A DNA stretch of 64,000 nt from Candidatus Bathyarchaeota archaeon (GCA_004376295.1 SOJZ01000012.1:21169-85168); one strand, 5' to 3'; counted from the stretch's first letter, positions 1-7,912 are shown. A program made the numbers and translations. Notes: generated by a model from the sequence alone, not told the origin.

Positions 1-177
1 CATTGTTTGAGAGGTGAGAAACTCGACGGGTTTTTCAAGTTTTACAGGTTTTCTGAGAACCACCATGCCTTGGATTATGTACCACTCGACGTTTTCTCCA
101 GCTTTCACTTTGAGAACGTCCCTTATGCGCTTCGGAATAGTTGTCTGATACTTTTCTGTCACTTTCGTTCGAATCAT
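1..177 (-). CDS. AbrB/SpoVT-type DNA-binding protein, partial
   Basis: The reading frame on the minus strand starts at ATG 177 and runs off the left edge of the window, so only 59 residues are visible. The start MIRTKVTEKYQTTIPKRIR is the swapped-hairpin AbrB signature (K-x-x-TIPK-x-IR followed by L-x-V-x-x-G). AbrB-like proteins are dimeric transcription regulators or the antitoxin half of toxin-antitoxin pairs. A toxin partner, if any, would lie outside the window. Three GTAATA(C/G) repeats at 181-209 lie just upstream of the start and could be an autoregulatory operator. The family call is fairly sure; the role (regulator or antitoxin) is open. Confidence 0.7.
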   Translation of the reverse strand, partial: MIRTKVTEKYQTTIPKRIRDVLKVKAGENVEWYIIQGMVVLRKPVKLEKPVEFLTSQTM

Positions 178-180
178 AAG

Positions 181-209
181 GTAATACAAGTAATACCTAG
201 TAGTAATAG
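181..209. promoter_or_regulatory. Three GTAATAC-like direct repeats upstream of the AbrB-like gene
   Basis: GTAATAC at 181-187, GTAATAC at 190-196 and GTAATAG at 203-209 lie between the AbrB-like start (177) and the 3' end of tRNA-Thr. AbrB-type antitoxins often repress their own promoter by binding short repeats, so an operator is possible. The evidence is repetition and position only. Confidence 0.25.
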
Positions 210-232
210 TTTTACATTTTTGAAAAGTGTGG

Positions 233-305
233 AGCCTCGGGGGGGATTCGAACCCCCGACCACCAGCTTACGAGGCTGACGCTCTACCAGCTGAGCCACC
301 GAGGC
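233..305 (-). tRNA. tRNA-Thr (CGU anticodon)
   Basis: On the minus strand a full cloverleaf folds: acceptor GCCTCGG/CCGAGGC, D arm GCTC/GAGC, anticodon stem TCAGC/GCTGG with loop CTCGTAA (anticodon CGT, reads ACG), and T arm GGGGG-TTCGAAT-CCCCC. The discriminator base is U73, usual for archaeal tRNA-Thr. There is no intron and no encoded CCA. Confidence 0.93.
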
Positions 306-330
306 TTCTCCAATGAATTGAAGGAAGCGC

Positions 331-340
331 ATATTTTTAA
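331..340 (+). promoter_or_regulatory. Probable TATA box of thiL
   Basis: ATATTTTTAA lies about 30 bases before the start of the mRNA leader that carries the GAGGAGG ribosome-binding site of thiL, in the gap between tRNA-Thr (minus) and thiL (plus). Position and composition fit an archaeal TATA box; no BRE is obvious. Confidence 0.4.
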
Positions 341-379
341 GACGTTCGGACGCAACTCATTAACTGAGGAGGCTCATGT

Positions 380-1372
380 TTGAGCTTGGTTGAAGAACTT
401 GGTGAACGGAAAATAATCGAAATTATTCTTGGATGCCTAGACCAGATGCCAAATATGCCTGTTCCCTTCGGAGACGATGTTTCAGCAGTAGATATAGGAA
501 ACGAAAAACTCGCCGTCATAAAGACTGACATGCTCGTTGGAAAAACCGATGTTCCGCCAAGTATGAACCTTTGGCAAGCGGCACGCAAAGCTGTAGTCAT
601 GAACATAAGCGACCTAGCCGCTAAAGGAGTAAAGCCCATCGCCCTACTCGCATCCATCGGTATTCCAAGAGGCTTCGCAAAGAAAGACATCGAACAGATC
701 GGCAAGGGGCTAAACGCTGGTGCTCGTGAATACAACGCCTATGTTTTGGGCGGAGACACCAACGAGGCTTCTGACCTAGTGATGAGCTGCACCGTATTTG
801 GAATTGTTGAAAAACGCTATTTGATGAAGCGTGGCGGTGCGAAGCCCGACGACCTAGTAGCGGTCACAGGTGTCTTCGGCAAAACATCCTCTGGCCTAAA
901 GATTCTGCTTAAAGGCCTCACAGCTCCTGCTGAGATGAGGAAAGAGCTTGTCAATACAGTTCTTATGCCCCAAGCACGACTCAAAGAAGGTTTAGCTCTC
1001 ACCCAGATCCATGCTGTAACCGCGTCTATTGATTCCAGCGACGGACTAGCATGGAGCCTACATGAAATCTCACGAGCAAGCAACGTAGGATTCGTCATTG
1101 ACAACCTTGCAGTCGCCCGTGAAGCAGAGGAATTCGCAAAGATTCACGATTTGGACCCGGTAGAGCTGAGTTTGTATGGAGGAGAAGAATACGAGCTCGT
1201 AGTAACGATTAAGCCTAAGCTTTGGGGAAAAGCCAAGAAAGCCATTGAACAGGTCGGAGCGTCCCTAATCAAAATTGGTCATGTCACCGGGGAGAAAAGC
1301 CTCCTTCTCAGAACAGAAGAAAAGACTGTTTCTATTGAGGCTAGGGGATGGGAACACTTTAGAACGGCTTAG
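380..1372 (+). CDS. thiL: Thiamine-monophosphate kinase ThiL
   Basis: ThiL phosphorylates thiamine monophosphate to thiamine pyrophosphate with ATP, the last step of cofactor synthesis. At 330 residues it has family length. The N-terminal GDDVSAVDIG and KTDMLVGKTDVP segments, the MNISDLAAKGVKP motif and the glycine-rich GGDTNEASD segment are ThiL/PurM-fold hallmarks that bind Mg-ATP. The start is TTG at 380, because GAGGAGG at 366-372 is correctly placed for it; an ATG at 376 is out of frame and meets a stop. It is followed after 23 bases by the MetE-like gene on the same strand. Confidence 0.93.
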   Translation: MSLVEELGERKIIEIILGCLDQMPNMPVPFGDDVSAVDIGNEKLAVIKTDMLVGKTDVPPSMNLWQAARKAVVMNISDLAAKGVKPIALLASIGIPRGFAKKDIEQIGKGLNAGAREYNAYVLGGDTNEASDLVMSCTVFGIVEKRYLMKRGGAKPDDLVAVTGVFGKTSSGLKILLKGLTAPAEMRKELVNTVLMPQARLKEGLALTQIHAVTASIDSSDGLAWSLHEISRASNVGFVIDNLAVAREAEEFAKIHDLDPVELSLYGGEEYELVVTIKPKLWGKAKKAIEQVGASLIKIGHVTGEKSLLLRTEEKTVSIEARGWEHFRTA

Positions 1373-1395
1373 ACATAACGGGCTTGTGAGTTTTT

Positions 1396-2496
1396 ATGAT
1401 TAAATCGTGTGACGTAGGAAGCCTGCCTCTTATCGGTGATGTTGAAAGATTCTTGGAAGGTGCAGAACGTTTCGAATCCTCGCCTACTGAGAAAACCGCT
1501 AAATATTTTGAAAGAATGATAGTCGAAGGTTTTTTTGATAAACTGAGAGCAGGCATTGACGTTCCAAACTATCCCCAGTTTAGAGACATGAACAAGATGT
1601 TTCTAGGAATGATCGACGGCGTGGAGAAGACGAAGGACGGTTACATGGAGACGGGGATTCTATCTCTGAGGACTGCGGGGAGTTGTATACCAGAAGTTTT
1701 GGTGATAAAAGAGAATTCTCAGCAGATTTATGAAAGGATAAGCGAGCCGTTTCAAGTCAAGGTTTGCGTCACAGGTCCCTACACGCTTTCTTCACTCTTC
1801 GTTTACAGAGACAAAGACATCTTCAGCAGAGTAGGAGAGATGATTTCGCAGATAGTAGCGAACAATCTCTTCGATGGGAAATATGGAAGCGTAAGCCTAG
1901 TTGTCATGGATGATCCAATCTTTGGGTTGCTGGACGACCCGTTAATCGACCGTGGCTCTGAAGGAAGAGAACATCTACGAAAGGCTTGGGAATCCATCTT
2001 TCACAGAGCCAGATCCAAAGGCATGCAGACATGCATACACCTTCACAACACGGCGGATGAACTGTTTTGGGATGTAGAATCGCTGAACATAATCGAGTCA
2101 CACGTAGACGACCCCATCTACCAAACTGGGAAAACCAAAGAACTCTTAGAGTCAACAGACAAATTCTTGAAAGCGAGCGTATGTATCACGGATTTTGACC
2201 ATTTGATCCGAGAAAGCATAACAGTTGCTTCCCAACAGAAGATCAGTGAATTTACTGTAAACGAAGAAATCGCAAAAACTTGGAAGTATTTTAAATGTGG
2301 AAAACTCGATCCAGAAGTTTTTCTTGAAAGCGACAGGTTGATGAAGAAACGGTTGATCAAGATGGTTAACCAGTTTGGCGTGGAGAGGATTCTGTACGCA
2401 GGACCAGAATGTGGACTTGGAGGATTCCCTACGTACGAATGTACATTAGAATATTTGAGACGCGTTTCTAACGCTGTTAAAACGGCTAACAGATAA
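1396..2496 (+). CDS. MetE-like cobalamin-independent methionine synthase (catalytic-domain type)
   Basis: This 366-residue protein matches the C-terminal barrel of MetE, the short form found in archaea, which transfers a methyl group to homocysteine or a related thiol. The visible family pattern is a CVTGPYTLSS segment, a zinc-ligand region CIHLHN and the C-terminal GPECGLGGFP cysteine motif. Archaeal short MetE proteins use corrinoid proteins or other methyl donors rather than methyltetrahydrofolate polyglutamate; the donor here cannot be read from sequence. It follows thiL closely and may be cotranscribed. The TAA stop is immediately followed by the TGCATGCATGC palindrome. Confidence 0.8.
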   Translation: MIKSCDVGSLPLIGDVERFLEGAERFESSPTEKTAKYFERMIVEGFFDKLRAGIDVPNYPQFRDMNKMFLGMIDGVEKTKDGYMETGILSLRTAGSCIPEVLVIKENSQQIYERISEPFQVKVCVTGPYTLSSLFVYRDKDIFSRVGEMISQIVANNLFDGKYGSVSLVVMDDPIFGLLDDPLIDRGSEGREHLRKAWESIFHRARSKGMQTCIHLHNTADELFWDVESLNIIESHVDDPIYQTGKTKELLESTDKFLKASVCITDFDHLIRESITVASQQKISEFTVNEEIAKTWKYFKCGKLDPEVFLESDRLMKKRLIKMVNQFGVERILYAGPECGLGGFPTYECTLEYLRRVSNAVKTANR

Positions 2497-2507
2497 TGCA
2501 TGCATGC
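2497..2507. repeat. TGCATGCATGC palindrome
   Basis: It abuts the stop codon of the MetE-like gene, between two convergent genes. It is one member of the recurrent intergenic palindrome family described in the findings. Here it could act in termination. Confidence 0.75.
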
Positions 2508-2520
2508 GCAGTAGCTTTTT

Positions 2521-3513
2521 TCACTGTTTTTTGTGACGTGCTACTATTGACCTAACGGTTTCAGCCACTGCCTTTTTGAGGTCTTCCTTGGTTTTTTGAG
2601 GTCTCCAACCTAGGATTCTTTGGATTTTCTCTATAGATTCGGGCATGCAGCTTACACGCAGCCCACTCGGAATTACTTTGATTTTGCTCTTTGAGCCAGT
2701 CAACTGAATTATGAATTGGTAAAGTTCCCGGTGAGTAATGTAGGTTGTTGGATTTGATATGTTGAAAACATGCCCATACGCTTTATCGTTCACGGTGGCC
2801 GACAAAAATGCGTCAACCACTTCATCAACATGCACGCTTGCACATCCCTCTCCATCTACCACTTCAACATCCTCGCCCCTTATCACTTTGTCAATGTATT
2901 TACTACTCAGAGCAGACAGCAATGATTCATTGTCGCTGAACACGACTTCTATTCGAAAAGAAGTGACTGGTAATCCATAATGGTGGTAATACATAAGGCA
3001 GAGTTTCTCTGTCGTAAGCTTCATTATGCCGTATGCTGAAAGATGATGAGGAGACAATTCAGGCTTACACACTGTTTCCTCATCCATAGGCGAAGATTCT
3101 ACCTCTCCATAAACAGCACAGCTACCTGCAAACAAGAAATGCTTTACTCCATAAGATTTGGCTGCTTCTAGAAGATTAAGTGTGCCCCTAATATTACCAT
3201 CAAACAAATCTGCAAGAGGATGCGTGCCTGCCCAAGTAGCTCCATCCCAATTGATTGCTAGATGATAAATCACATCCACGTCTCTTACAACCTGCTCAAC
3301 AAGGTCTTTATCAACCATACCTCCACATAGTTCATTACTTCCTATACCTATAAACTCCAAATTTCGGTTAGACTCTCCCTTAAGAAGACCGTGTTGAATA
3401 TCAAGAACTTTCACTGTCAATCCTTTCTGCAATAGCGTTTTGACGAGTCTTGAACCAATAAAACCTCCTCCACCAGTAACCAACACCTTCTTTTTAACAT
3501 CTTCAACTCCCAT
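2521..3513 (-). CDS. NAD-dependent sugar-nucleotide epimerase/dehydratase (extended SDR)
   Basis: Extended short-chain dehydrogenases act on nucleotide sugars (4-epimerases, dehydratases) with bound NAD(P). The Rossmann motif VTGGGGFIGSRL is at the N terminus. Further on come a GSCAVYGE-like serine segment and the catalytic YGIMK (Y-x-x-x-K). I place the start at ATG 3513 (MGVEDVKKKVLVTG), because upstream in-frame codons run through the TGCATGCATGCA palindrome. The sugar substrate is not evident. The gene is convergent with the MetE-like gene and divergent from the methyltransferase. Confidence 0.8.
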   Translation of the reverse strand: MGVEDVKKKVLVTGGGGFIGSRLVKTLLQKGLTVKVLDIQHGLLKGESNRNLEFIGIGSNELCGGMVDKDLVEQVVRDVDVIYHLAINWDGATWAGTHPLADLFDGNIRGTLNLLEAAKSYGVKHFLFAGSCAVYGEVESSPMDEETVCKPELSPHHLSAYGIMKLTTEKLCLMYYHHYGLPVTSFRIEVVFSDNESLLSALSSKYIDKVIRGEDVEVVDGEGCASVHVDEVVDAFLSATVNDKAYGHVFNISNPTTYITHRELYQFIIQLTGSKSKIKVIPSGLRVSCMPESIEKIQRILGWRPQKTKEDLKKAVAETVRSIVARHKKQ

Positions 3514-3552
3514 GTTTTCAACCCTACCCATCAAAAGATGCGGGCAAACATA

Positions 3553-3564
3553 TGCATGCATGCA
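3553..3564. repeat. TGCATGCATGCA palindrome
   Basis: It lies about 40 bases upstream of the epimerase start, in the divergent intergenic region. Same family as the other TGCATGCA sites. Confidence 0.7.
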
Positions 3565-3602
3565 AATTATTTGGTGATTGTTAAGCATTTCTACTGCACG
3601 AT

Positions 3603-3680
3603 ACTGTCAAGTCTGTTGACCTAAGGCTCGGGCAAGTCTTTTGACCGACCTGATGGCGATACTGTTAAGTTATTTGACCC
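3603..3680. repeat. Three direct copies of a (T/C)AAGT-N3-TTGACC repeat
   Basis: Copies lie at about 3603-3621, 3630-3646 and 3661-3680, each near ACTGT(C/T)AAGTCTTTTGACC. An inverted copy is at 4356-4374, just after the methyltransferase gene. The set therefore brackets that gene. They may be operator sites or the ends of a small cassette. Confidence 0.45.
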
Positions 3681-3726
3681 ATGAACACCTATCACCTAAC
3701 TAATCTAATCTCTAACCAGAGTTGAG

Positions 3727-4317
3727 ATGGAAATGCAGTCCAAGCGAACTTTGTTTCAGCGGGTAGGGGTTGGTTCGGGAAAGAATATTCTCGATGTCGG
3801 CTTCCGTGATGTCCAAGAACTACAAGAGATCGCTTCACTGGTTGGTCCGACTGGTAGTGTCTTTGGCATAGACATCAACCCTTTGAATGTTCAGTCTGCT
3901 TCTAAAAAGCTGGCTGGCCTTTCTTCAAATATCTATGTGAAAAAGGGTTCAGTCTTGGCAATCCCTTTTGATGATTGTTCATTCGATCTTGTGCTGTGCA
4001 AGGGAGTCCTTCATGAAGTCAAACAACTAGAAAAAGCGGTTTCGGAGATGGCTCGTGTCTGCAAGCGAGATGGCTTCCTAATCATAATTGACTTGCAACG
4101 GTTTTCGCGATTGAGGTTTAAGCTCTATAGATTCATAGTACGTCTATTAGGACGTCATTGCGACGACGTTCATCCAGGTTTCACCCGAGAGCAACTTCTG
4201 AAATTGTTGGCGCATGAGCAATTTGAAGAACTCCAATATCAGCAACTTCCAGATAAGGGACGACTAGGATTTAATGAGGTGAACCTTTTTCTTTTAAAGG
4301 CTGAACGGACGAATTAG
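3727..4317 (+). CDS. Class I SAM-dependent methyltransferase (UbiE/Methyltransf_11 type)
   Basis: At 196 residues it has the size of a free-standing class I methyltransferase. Motif I is ILDVGFRD (the usual second glycine position is altered), the acidic strand-2 end is VFGIDIN, and motif IV/post-motif is FDLVLCKGVLHE. The substrate is unknown; relatives methylate quinones, arsenite or small metabolites. It is bracketed by the 3603-3680 repeats and their inverted copy at 4356-4374, and it has no operon partner. Confidence 0.75.
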   Translation: MEMQSKRTLFQRVGVGSGKNILDVGFRDVQELQEIASLVGPTGSVFGIDINPLNVQSASKKLAGLSSNIYVKKGSVLAIPFDDCSFDLVLCKGVLHEVKQLEKAVSEMARVCKRDGFLIIIDLQRFSRLRFKLYRFIVRLLGRHCDDVHPGFTREQLLKLLAHEQFEELQYQQLPDKGRLGFNEVNLFLLKAERTN

Positions 4318-4355
4318 ATATTGCCAACCAATAAGCGAATTATATGCCCATCTCT

Positions 4356-4374
4356 AGGTCAAAAGACTTAACAG
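4356..4374. repeat. Inverted copy of the 3603-3680 repeat
   Basis: AGGTCAAAAGACTTAACAG is the reverse complement of the consensus of the three direct repeats at 3603-3680. It lies 39 bases after the methyltransferase stop. Confidence 0.5.
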
Positions 4375-4416
4375 AGCCCTACTGCACTGAAATCTATTAT
4401 AAGCTCATTTCTAGGA

Positions 4417-4426
4417 TGCATGCATG
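4417..4426. repeat. TGCATGCATG palindrome
   Basis: Intergenic site between the methyltransferase and GNAT genes; a member of the recurrent palindrome family. Confidence 0.65.
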
Positions 4427-4516
4427 GTTTGGGCTTAAATTATTAACCCCCAGACACACTAATCCCAGGACGGAAAGGTTAGCTGATGGGAGGGAATGCC
4501 TTTGAGGGAAGAACGG

Positions 4517-5086
4517 ATGAGTCTGAGAATTGCAGTTGTGTCAGCCCAGAATCTGAAAGACCTGCCAGTCTTCCGCTTGTTTCCGTATAGTTGTCAATAT
4601 TGCTTATACTGGGAATCAACTGGTGACTTTGACGAAAAAGTGGACAAGGCAAAGGCTCAGCAGCTCAAAGGTGATTGGTTCAGGAATGTCTCGAAAGAGT
4701 TTGGGAATTGCGGTGTCATTGCTTATCTAAATAATGAGTCTGTTGGATATGCACAGTATGCATTGTCCAAGTTTTTTCCAAGGGTTCGACAATATGCATC
4801 TGGTCCACCCAGCGACGATTCTGTGTTTCTCGCATGCTTGTATGTCCCGTCCCGAGAGTTGAGAGGAAAGGGTATCGGTAAATACCTGCTTAATTTCGTG
4901 CTTTCTGACCTGCAAAAGCAAGGTCACAGCGTGGTTGAAACCTTCGCTCGGAAGGGCTCGGAAAGTAACCCTGCGGGACCTTTGGAATTCTATCTCAGGC
5001 ACGGATTTTTCGTGAAAAGAGAATGTGATGGGTTTCCACTTGTGAGAAAAGAATTCCGTAAGCGCGCTAGGCTGTTTAGAAATTAA
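4517..5086 (+). CDS. GNAT-family N-acetyltransferase
   Basis: GNAT enzymes move an acetyl group from acetyl-CoA to an amine. The acetyl-CoA loop is visible as LRGKGIGKYLL (R/Q-x-x-G-x-G/A), preceded by the beta-4 strand FLACLYVP. A CQYC pair sits near the N terminus. GAGGGA at 4504-4509 suits the ATG at 4517; the upstream ATG at 4496 has GGGAGG only two bases before it, so I prefer 4517. The substrate is unknown. It stands alone between accessory genes. Confidence 0.72.
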   Translation: MSLRIAVVSAQNLKDLPVFRLFPYSCQYCLYWESTGDFDEKVDKAKAQQLKGDWFRNVSKEFGNCGVIAYLNNESVGYAQYALSKFFPRVRQYASGPPSDDSVFLACLYVPSRELRGKGIGKYLLNFVLSDLQKQGHSVVETFARKGSESNPAGPLEFYLRHGFFVKRECDGFPLVRKEFRKRARLFRN

Positions 5087-5150
5087 TCTTGTTTGTTTTC
5101 TTATGTTAGGAAGAAGCTTTGAGTATTAAGCGAGTGCCTGATTCTTTGAA

Positions 5151-5159
5151 TGCATGCAT
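5151..5159. repeat. TGCATGCAT palindrome
   Basis: Intergenic site about 100 bases from the end of the integrase fragment; a member of the recurrent palindrome family. Confidence 0.6.
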
Positions 5160-5258
5160 AAAAAAAGGGGAGTTGGCGGGAGACATCTCCACTGTGGGAT
5201 AGTTTGTTTAAATCTCTCTAAATTCAATGTTGTTTTCACCGAGCTATACTAAATTTGG

Positions 5259-5492
5259 TCACTTACGTTTTCTGAAGATTTTTCCACCGTCACCGTATTC
5301 GCCGGTGACATATTCAAAGCCTACTTCCACAAGGTTCAATGCTTCACCAACGTTATGTGCTACCCTAACCGTGAATCCGTCATTAGTATTGTTGAACAGT
5401 TTGCTTTCGAGGTCGATGTAGATTAGGGTGTTCTGAATGTTTTTGTGTCCTAAGAGCCTCTGCACATGTAAGATGTCTTTGGTTCTGTGGTA
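5259..5492 (-). pseudogene. C-terminal fragment of an archaeal tyrosine recombinase
   Basis: The minus-strand frame encodes the last ~78 residues of an XerC/D-like archaeal integrase. LLGHKNIQNTLIYID carries the G-H-K box and the catalytic tyrosine, followed by the usual tail ending FEYV...KIFRKRK. The arginine and H-x-x-R parts of the active site are absent. The homologous sequence begins exactly where the palindrome TGCATGCATGCA (5493-5504) ends, so this is a truncated remnant. Together with the nearby half tRNA at 6366-6426 it suggests an old integration event in this region. Confidence 0.8.
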
Positions 5493-5504
5493 TGCATGCA
5501 TGCA
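5493..5504. repeat. TGCATGCATGCA palindrome at the integrase breakpoint
   Basis: It is flush with the truncated end of the integrase fragment; see the finding on breakpoints. Confidence 0.75.
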
Positions 5505-5560
5505 AGTGAAAAACTACTTTATAAGAAGTGACACTGAAAAAGGAGAGAGGAAAAAATGCC

Positions 5561-6247
5561 TTGAATGTCAGAGGAGTTCTCATTGATTTTGGGTACACCC
5601 TAGCCTATCTTAATGAAGAGAATGTTGAGAGATATAGAGAAGAGCTTGTTTCAATTCTCACGAAATATGGATACAATAAAACCTTAGACGATTTAGTTCC
5701 CATTTTAGACAGCACCTACAGGAGCTCCACCAAGGGAGAGGTGAAAGACATTCATGAATTTTGGAAGGTACTATTAAGAAATCTGGGAATACGTGAGAGA
5801 CCAATACTCATTCAAGAACTCATAGAATTGAGGAAAAATCATGTACTAACAAGATTTAGACTTTATGACAATGTAATCTCAGTTTTGTCCACTTTGAGGA
5901 AAAACTATAAACTGGCTTTGGTCTCTAATTGTTTTGTAGGCTTATCTGATATTCTGAGAGCGTTAAATTTGACCCATTTCTTCGAGTGTATTATTTTGTC
6001 ATATGAGGTTGGAGTGAAGAAGCCAGACAGACGTATATATCTTGAAGCCCTTCAAAGGCTCAAGCTTAGACCTGAAGAAAGCGTTTTTGTATCTGATGCA
6101 ATCAGCGATTTAGAAGGAGCCAGAGAAGTTGGGCTTAAGACGATACTGATACGTCAAGGAGAACACACAACTCATGGGGCGAAAGACCTAAACTTTAAAC
6201 CAGACTTTCGGTGCAAACATATATCCGAAATCGTAGACTATCTTTGA
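5561..6247 (+). CDS. HAD-superfamily hydrolase
   Basis: This HAD-like protein has a helical cap (about residues 25-90) and the core motifs: motif I DFGYTL, motif II LVSNC, motif III lysine in GVKKPDRRIY, and motif IV VSDAISDLEGA. In motif I the second aspartate of DxDxT is glycine. That departs from classical phosphatases but is common among archaeal HAD proteins, so phosphatase activity is not certain. The start is probably TTG 5561, since AGGAGAGAGG at 5541-5550 is an SD site; a GTG at 5528 would place the SD inside the coding region. No partner genes. Confidence 0.75.
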   Translation: MNVRGVLIDFGYTLAYLNEENVERYREELVSILTKYGYNKTLDDLVPILDSTYRSSTKGEVKDIHEFWKVLLRNLGIRERPILIQELIELRKNHVLTRFRLYDNVISVLSTLRKNYKLALVSNCFVGLSDILRALNLTHFFECIILSYEVGVKKPDRRIYLEALQRLKLRPEESVFVSDAISDLEGAREVGLKTILIRQGEHTTHGAKDLNFKPDFRCKHISEIVDYL

Positions 6248-6272
6248 TAGGATTTGTTTCGGTAATTCTCTT

Positions 6273-6287
6273 TGCATGCATGCATGC
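6273..6287. repeat. TGCATGCATGCATGC palindrome
   Basis: The longest copy of the motif in the window, 79 bases before the orphan tRNA 3' half. Confidence 0.75.
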
Positions 6288-6365
6288 TCGATTTTGGCAT
6301 TGTCTTGGGTGAAATTGAATCCGAAAACTTGCGACAACGAGACCTCATTTTAGTATATTCCACTC

Positions 6366-6426
6366 TTGCTAAGAAAGCCTGTGGTCCTTACGGGCCGCGT
6401 GGGTTCAAATCCCACCCCCGGCGCCA
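6366..6426 (+). tRNA. Orphan 3' half of a class II tRNA, probably tRNA-Ser (GCU)
   Basis: All 3' elements are intact: anticodon loop TTGCTAA (anticodon GCT), a long variable arm GGTCC-TTAC-GGGCC with five pairs, T arm GTGGG-TTCAAAT-CCCAC, acceptor strand CCCCGGC, discriminator G and encoded CCA. The long variable arm and G73 point to serine. The 5' half, which must start GCCGGGG, is not found in the ~120 bases upstream. It is either an attachment-site remnant left by a tRNA-targeting integrase, consistent with the integrase fragment at 5259-5492, or a split-tRNA 3' half. The AT-rich upstream sequence offers no obvious GC-rich pairing arm, which weakens the split-tRNA option. Confidence 0.7.
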
Positions 6427-6471
6427 AAATAATTTTGAAGCGATAGCTGAGGACAATTCGGTGGAAGACTT

Positions 6472-7584
6472 TTAAAACTTCAATGCGTTTTCAATTTCAA
6501 TGCGAACATCTGGATTTCGTTCTCTCTTAAAAGCCCTCTCAAGTGCAAGTTTAGCGTTTTGTCCACCAATTTTTCCTAAAGCCCACGCTACATGTCCCCT
6601 AACTATGAAACTTTTGCTATGTTTCAAAACATTGGATAGTACTGGGATAGTGCAGACGTCGCCTATATTCCCTGCGGCTACAGCCGCATTTCGCTGGATA
6701 GCGCCAAAACTTACCCACCACTTGCCTATTTGATTCCTGTGAAAGCGTTTACGATATTCCTTTTCAGTCATTTGAAGAATCCGGGTTAATGAAAGACTTG
6801 GACCAACGTATCCATATTTTGGTTTTCTATTTTGGGGTTTCACCCGACGATTTAAAGGGCAAACATCTTGGCATGTCGTACATCCGTACAACCTGTTGGT
6901 CCAAATCTCTCGGAGAGAAATTGGCATGACTTGTTGTTTGTGTGTGATGTGTTGGAGACACTTAGGCATATCCAAAACATAGGGTTCAATTAGCGCCTTC
7001 GTAGGGCATGCTTTGATACAAGCTTGACAATTGCCACAAGATTTCTTAAGAGGCTCATCTTCTTCCAGTGCGATATTAGTAATAAGTGCTCCGAGTACAA
7101 CCCAAGATCCATAATCTCTGGTTAGAATTATCCCATTTTTACCATACCAGCCTACTCCTGCACGTTGTGCCATCGGCTTCTCGGCTAATGGGCCGTTTGA
7201 GTAACATCTAAACCGAATGTTCGCTTGAGTTTTTTTCTTTAAGAAAGTAGCAACCTTTTCAAGCTTTGCCTTCACATCATAGTAATAATTTCGCCAGGTA
7301 TATCGAGCAATTCTCCCATGAGGATCTCGGACTCTACTAAGGTCCACAGGCTCTGATGTTAAATAGCATTCTGCAACTACTATGATAGATTTTGCTGACG
7401 AGAGAACACTTCTCGGATCACAATATGCATCAATAGCTTCTACATTCCATTTGGGACGCAATCCTCGTTGTATTTGTTCTTTAATTCTCCTCGCCGCATC
7501 TGCAAAGGGCTCCGCAGACGTGACTCTCACAACATCTAGACCTATACTTTTTGCAAAAGTCTTCATTTCATCTGTAATTGACAT
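6472..7584 (-). CDS. QueG-like double [4Fe-4S] corrinoid-type reductase with HEAT repeats
   Basis: The 370-residue protein has the architecture of epoxyqueuosine reductase QueG: an N-terminal DUF1730 domain, two [4Fe-4S] motifs (CGNCQACIKACP and CTTCQDVCP) and C-terminal HEAT-like repeats. QueG removes the epoxide oxygen in queuosine synthesis in bacteria and uses cobalamin. Here the catalytic aspartate region (usually D-T/S-x-P) reads SNGPLAEK, so the aspartate appears to be serine; activity on epoxyqueuosine is therefore doubtful. Most archaea make archaeosine rather than queuosine. The gene lies between an orphan tRNA-Ser 3' half (6366-6426) and a decayed copy of the same sequence (7809-7836), which hints at arrival by integration. 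Confidence 0.72.
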   Translation of the reverse strand: MSITDEMKTFAKSIGLDVVRVTSAEPFADAARRIKEQIQRGLRPKWNVEAIDAYCDPRSVLSSAKSIIVVAECYLTSEPVDLSRVRDPHGRIARYTWRNYYYDVKAKLEKVATFLKKKTQANIRFRCYSNGPLAEKPMAQRAGVGWYGKNGIILTRDYGSWVVLGALITNIALEEDEPLKKSCGNCQACIKACPTKALIEPYVLDMPKCLQHITHKQQVMPISLREIWTNRLYGCTTCQDVCPLNRRVKPQNRKPKYGYVGPSLSLTRILQMTEKEYRKRFHRNQIGKWWVSFGAIQRNAAVAAGNIGDVCTIPVLSNVLKHSKSFIVRGHVAWALGKIGGQNAKLALERAFKRERNPDVRIEIENALKF

Positions 7585-7808
7585 ATAAGAAAGTCTCTCA
7601 AATATCGCAACTTAAGTCTATCTAATAGTTTGGTAAGACTGTTTGCCTCAGATAATTTGATGAGGCACGAGTTTGAACAGTACCCCCACCAAATAAATGA
7701 GAGCTTGAGAAGGATCTTAACTTCCATTCATCGGTTGCTGTGTCAAACCGACACCCAGACACTTTAAACTCTAGCTACGCTCTACACAAATTTGCCGAGG
7801 ATTTAAAC

Positions 7809-7836
7809 CAAGGTTTGAATCTATTCCCCAGCGCCA
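7809..7836 (+). other. Decayed copy of a tRNA 3' end
   Basis: The segment ends GGTTTGAATCTATTCCCCAGC GCCA. It aligns with the intact tRNA 3' half ending at 6426 (T loop, CCCC-A/G-GC acceptor strand, GCCA) with several mismatches, and the T stem no longer pairs. It could be the second repeat of an old integration that bracketed the QueG-like gene. The match is short and may be chance. The rest of 7585-7912 shows no gene. Confidence 0.35.
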
Positions 7837-7912
7837 AATTTTTCGGCTGGTTCAAGTTCAGATATTCAGGGCAAAAGGATGTGAATAAACATATAAATCT
7901 GTAACAAGCCGT

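Noticed and set aside
7..279. Plus-strand open frame of 90 codons
   Set aside because: It is antisense to the AbrB-like gene and runs through the minus-strand tRNA-Thr.
6272..6475. Plus-strand open frame of 67 codons
   Set aside because: It starts in the palindrome and crosses the tRNA-Ser 3' half; composition is not protein-like.
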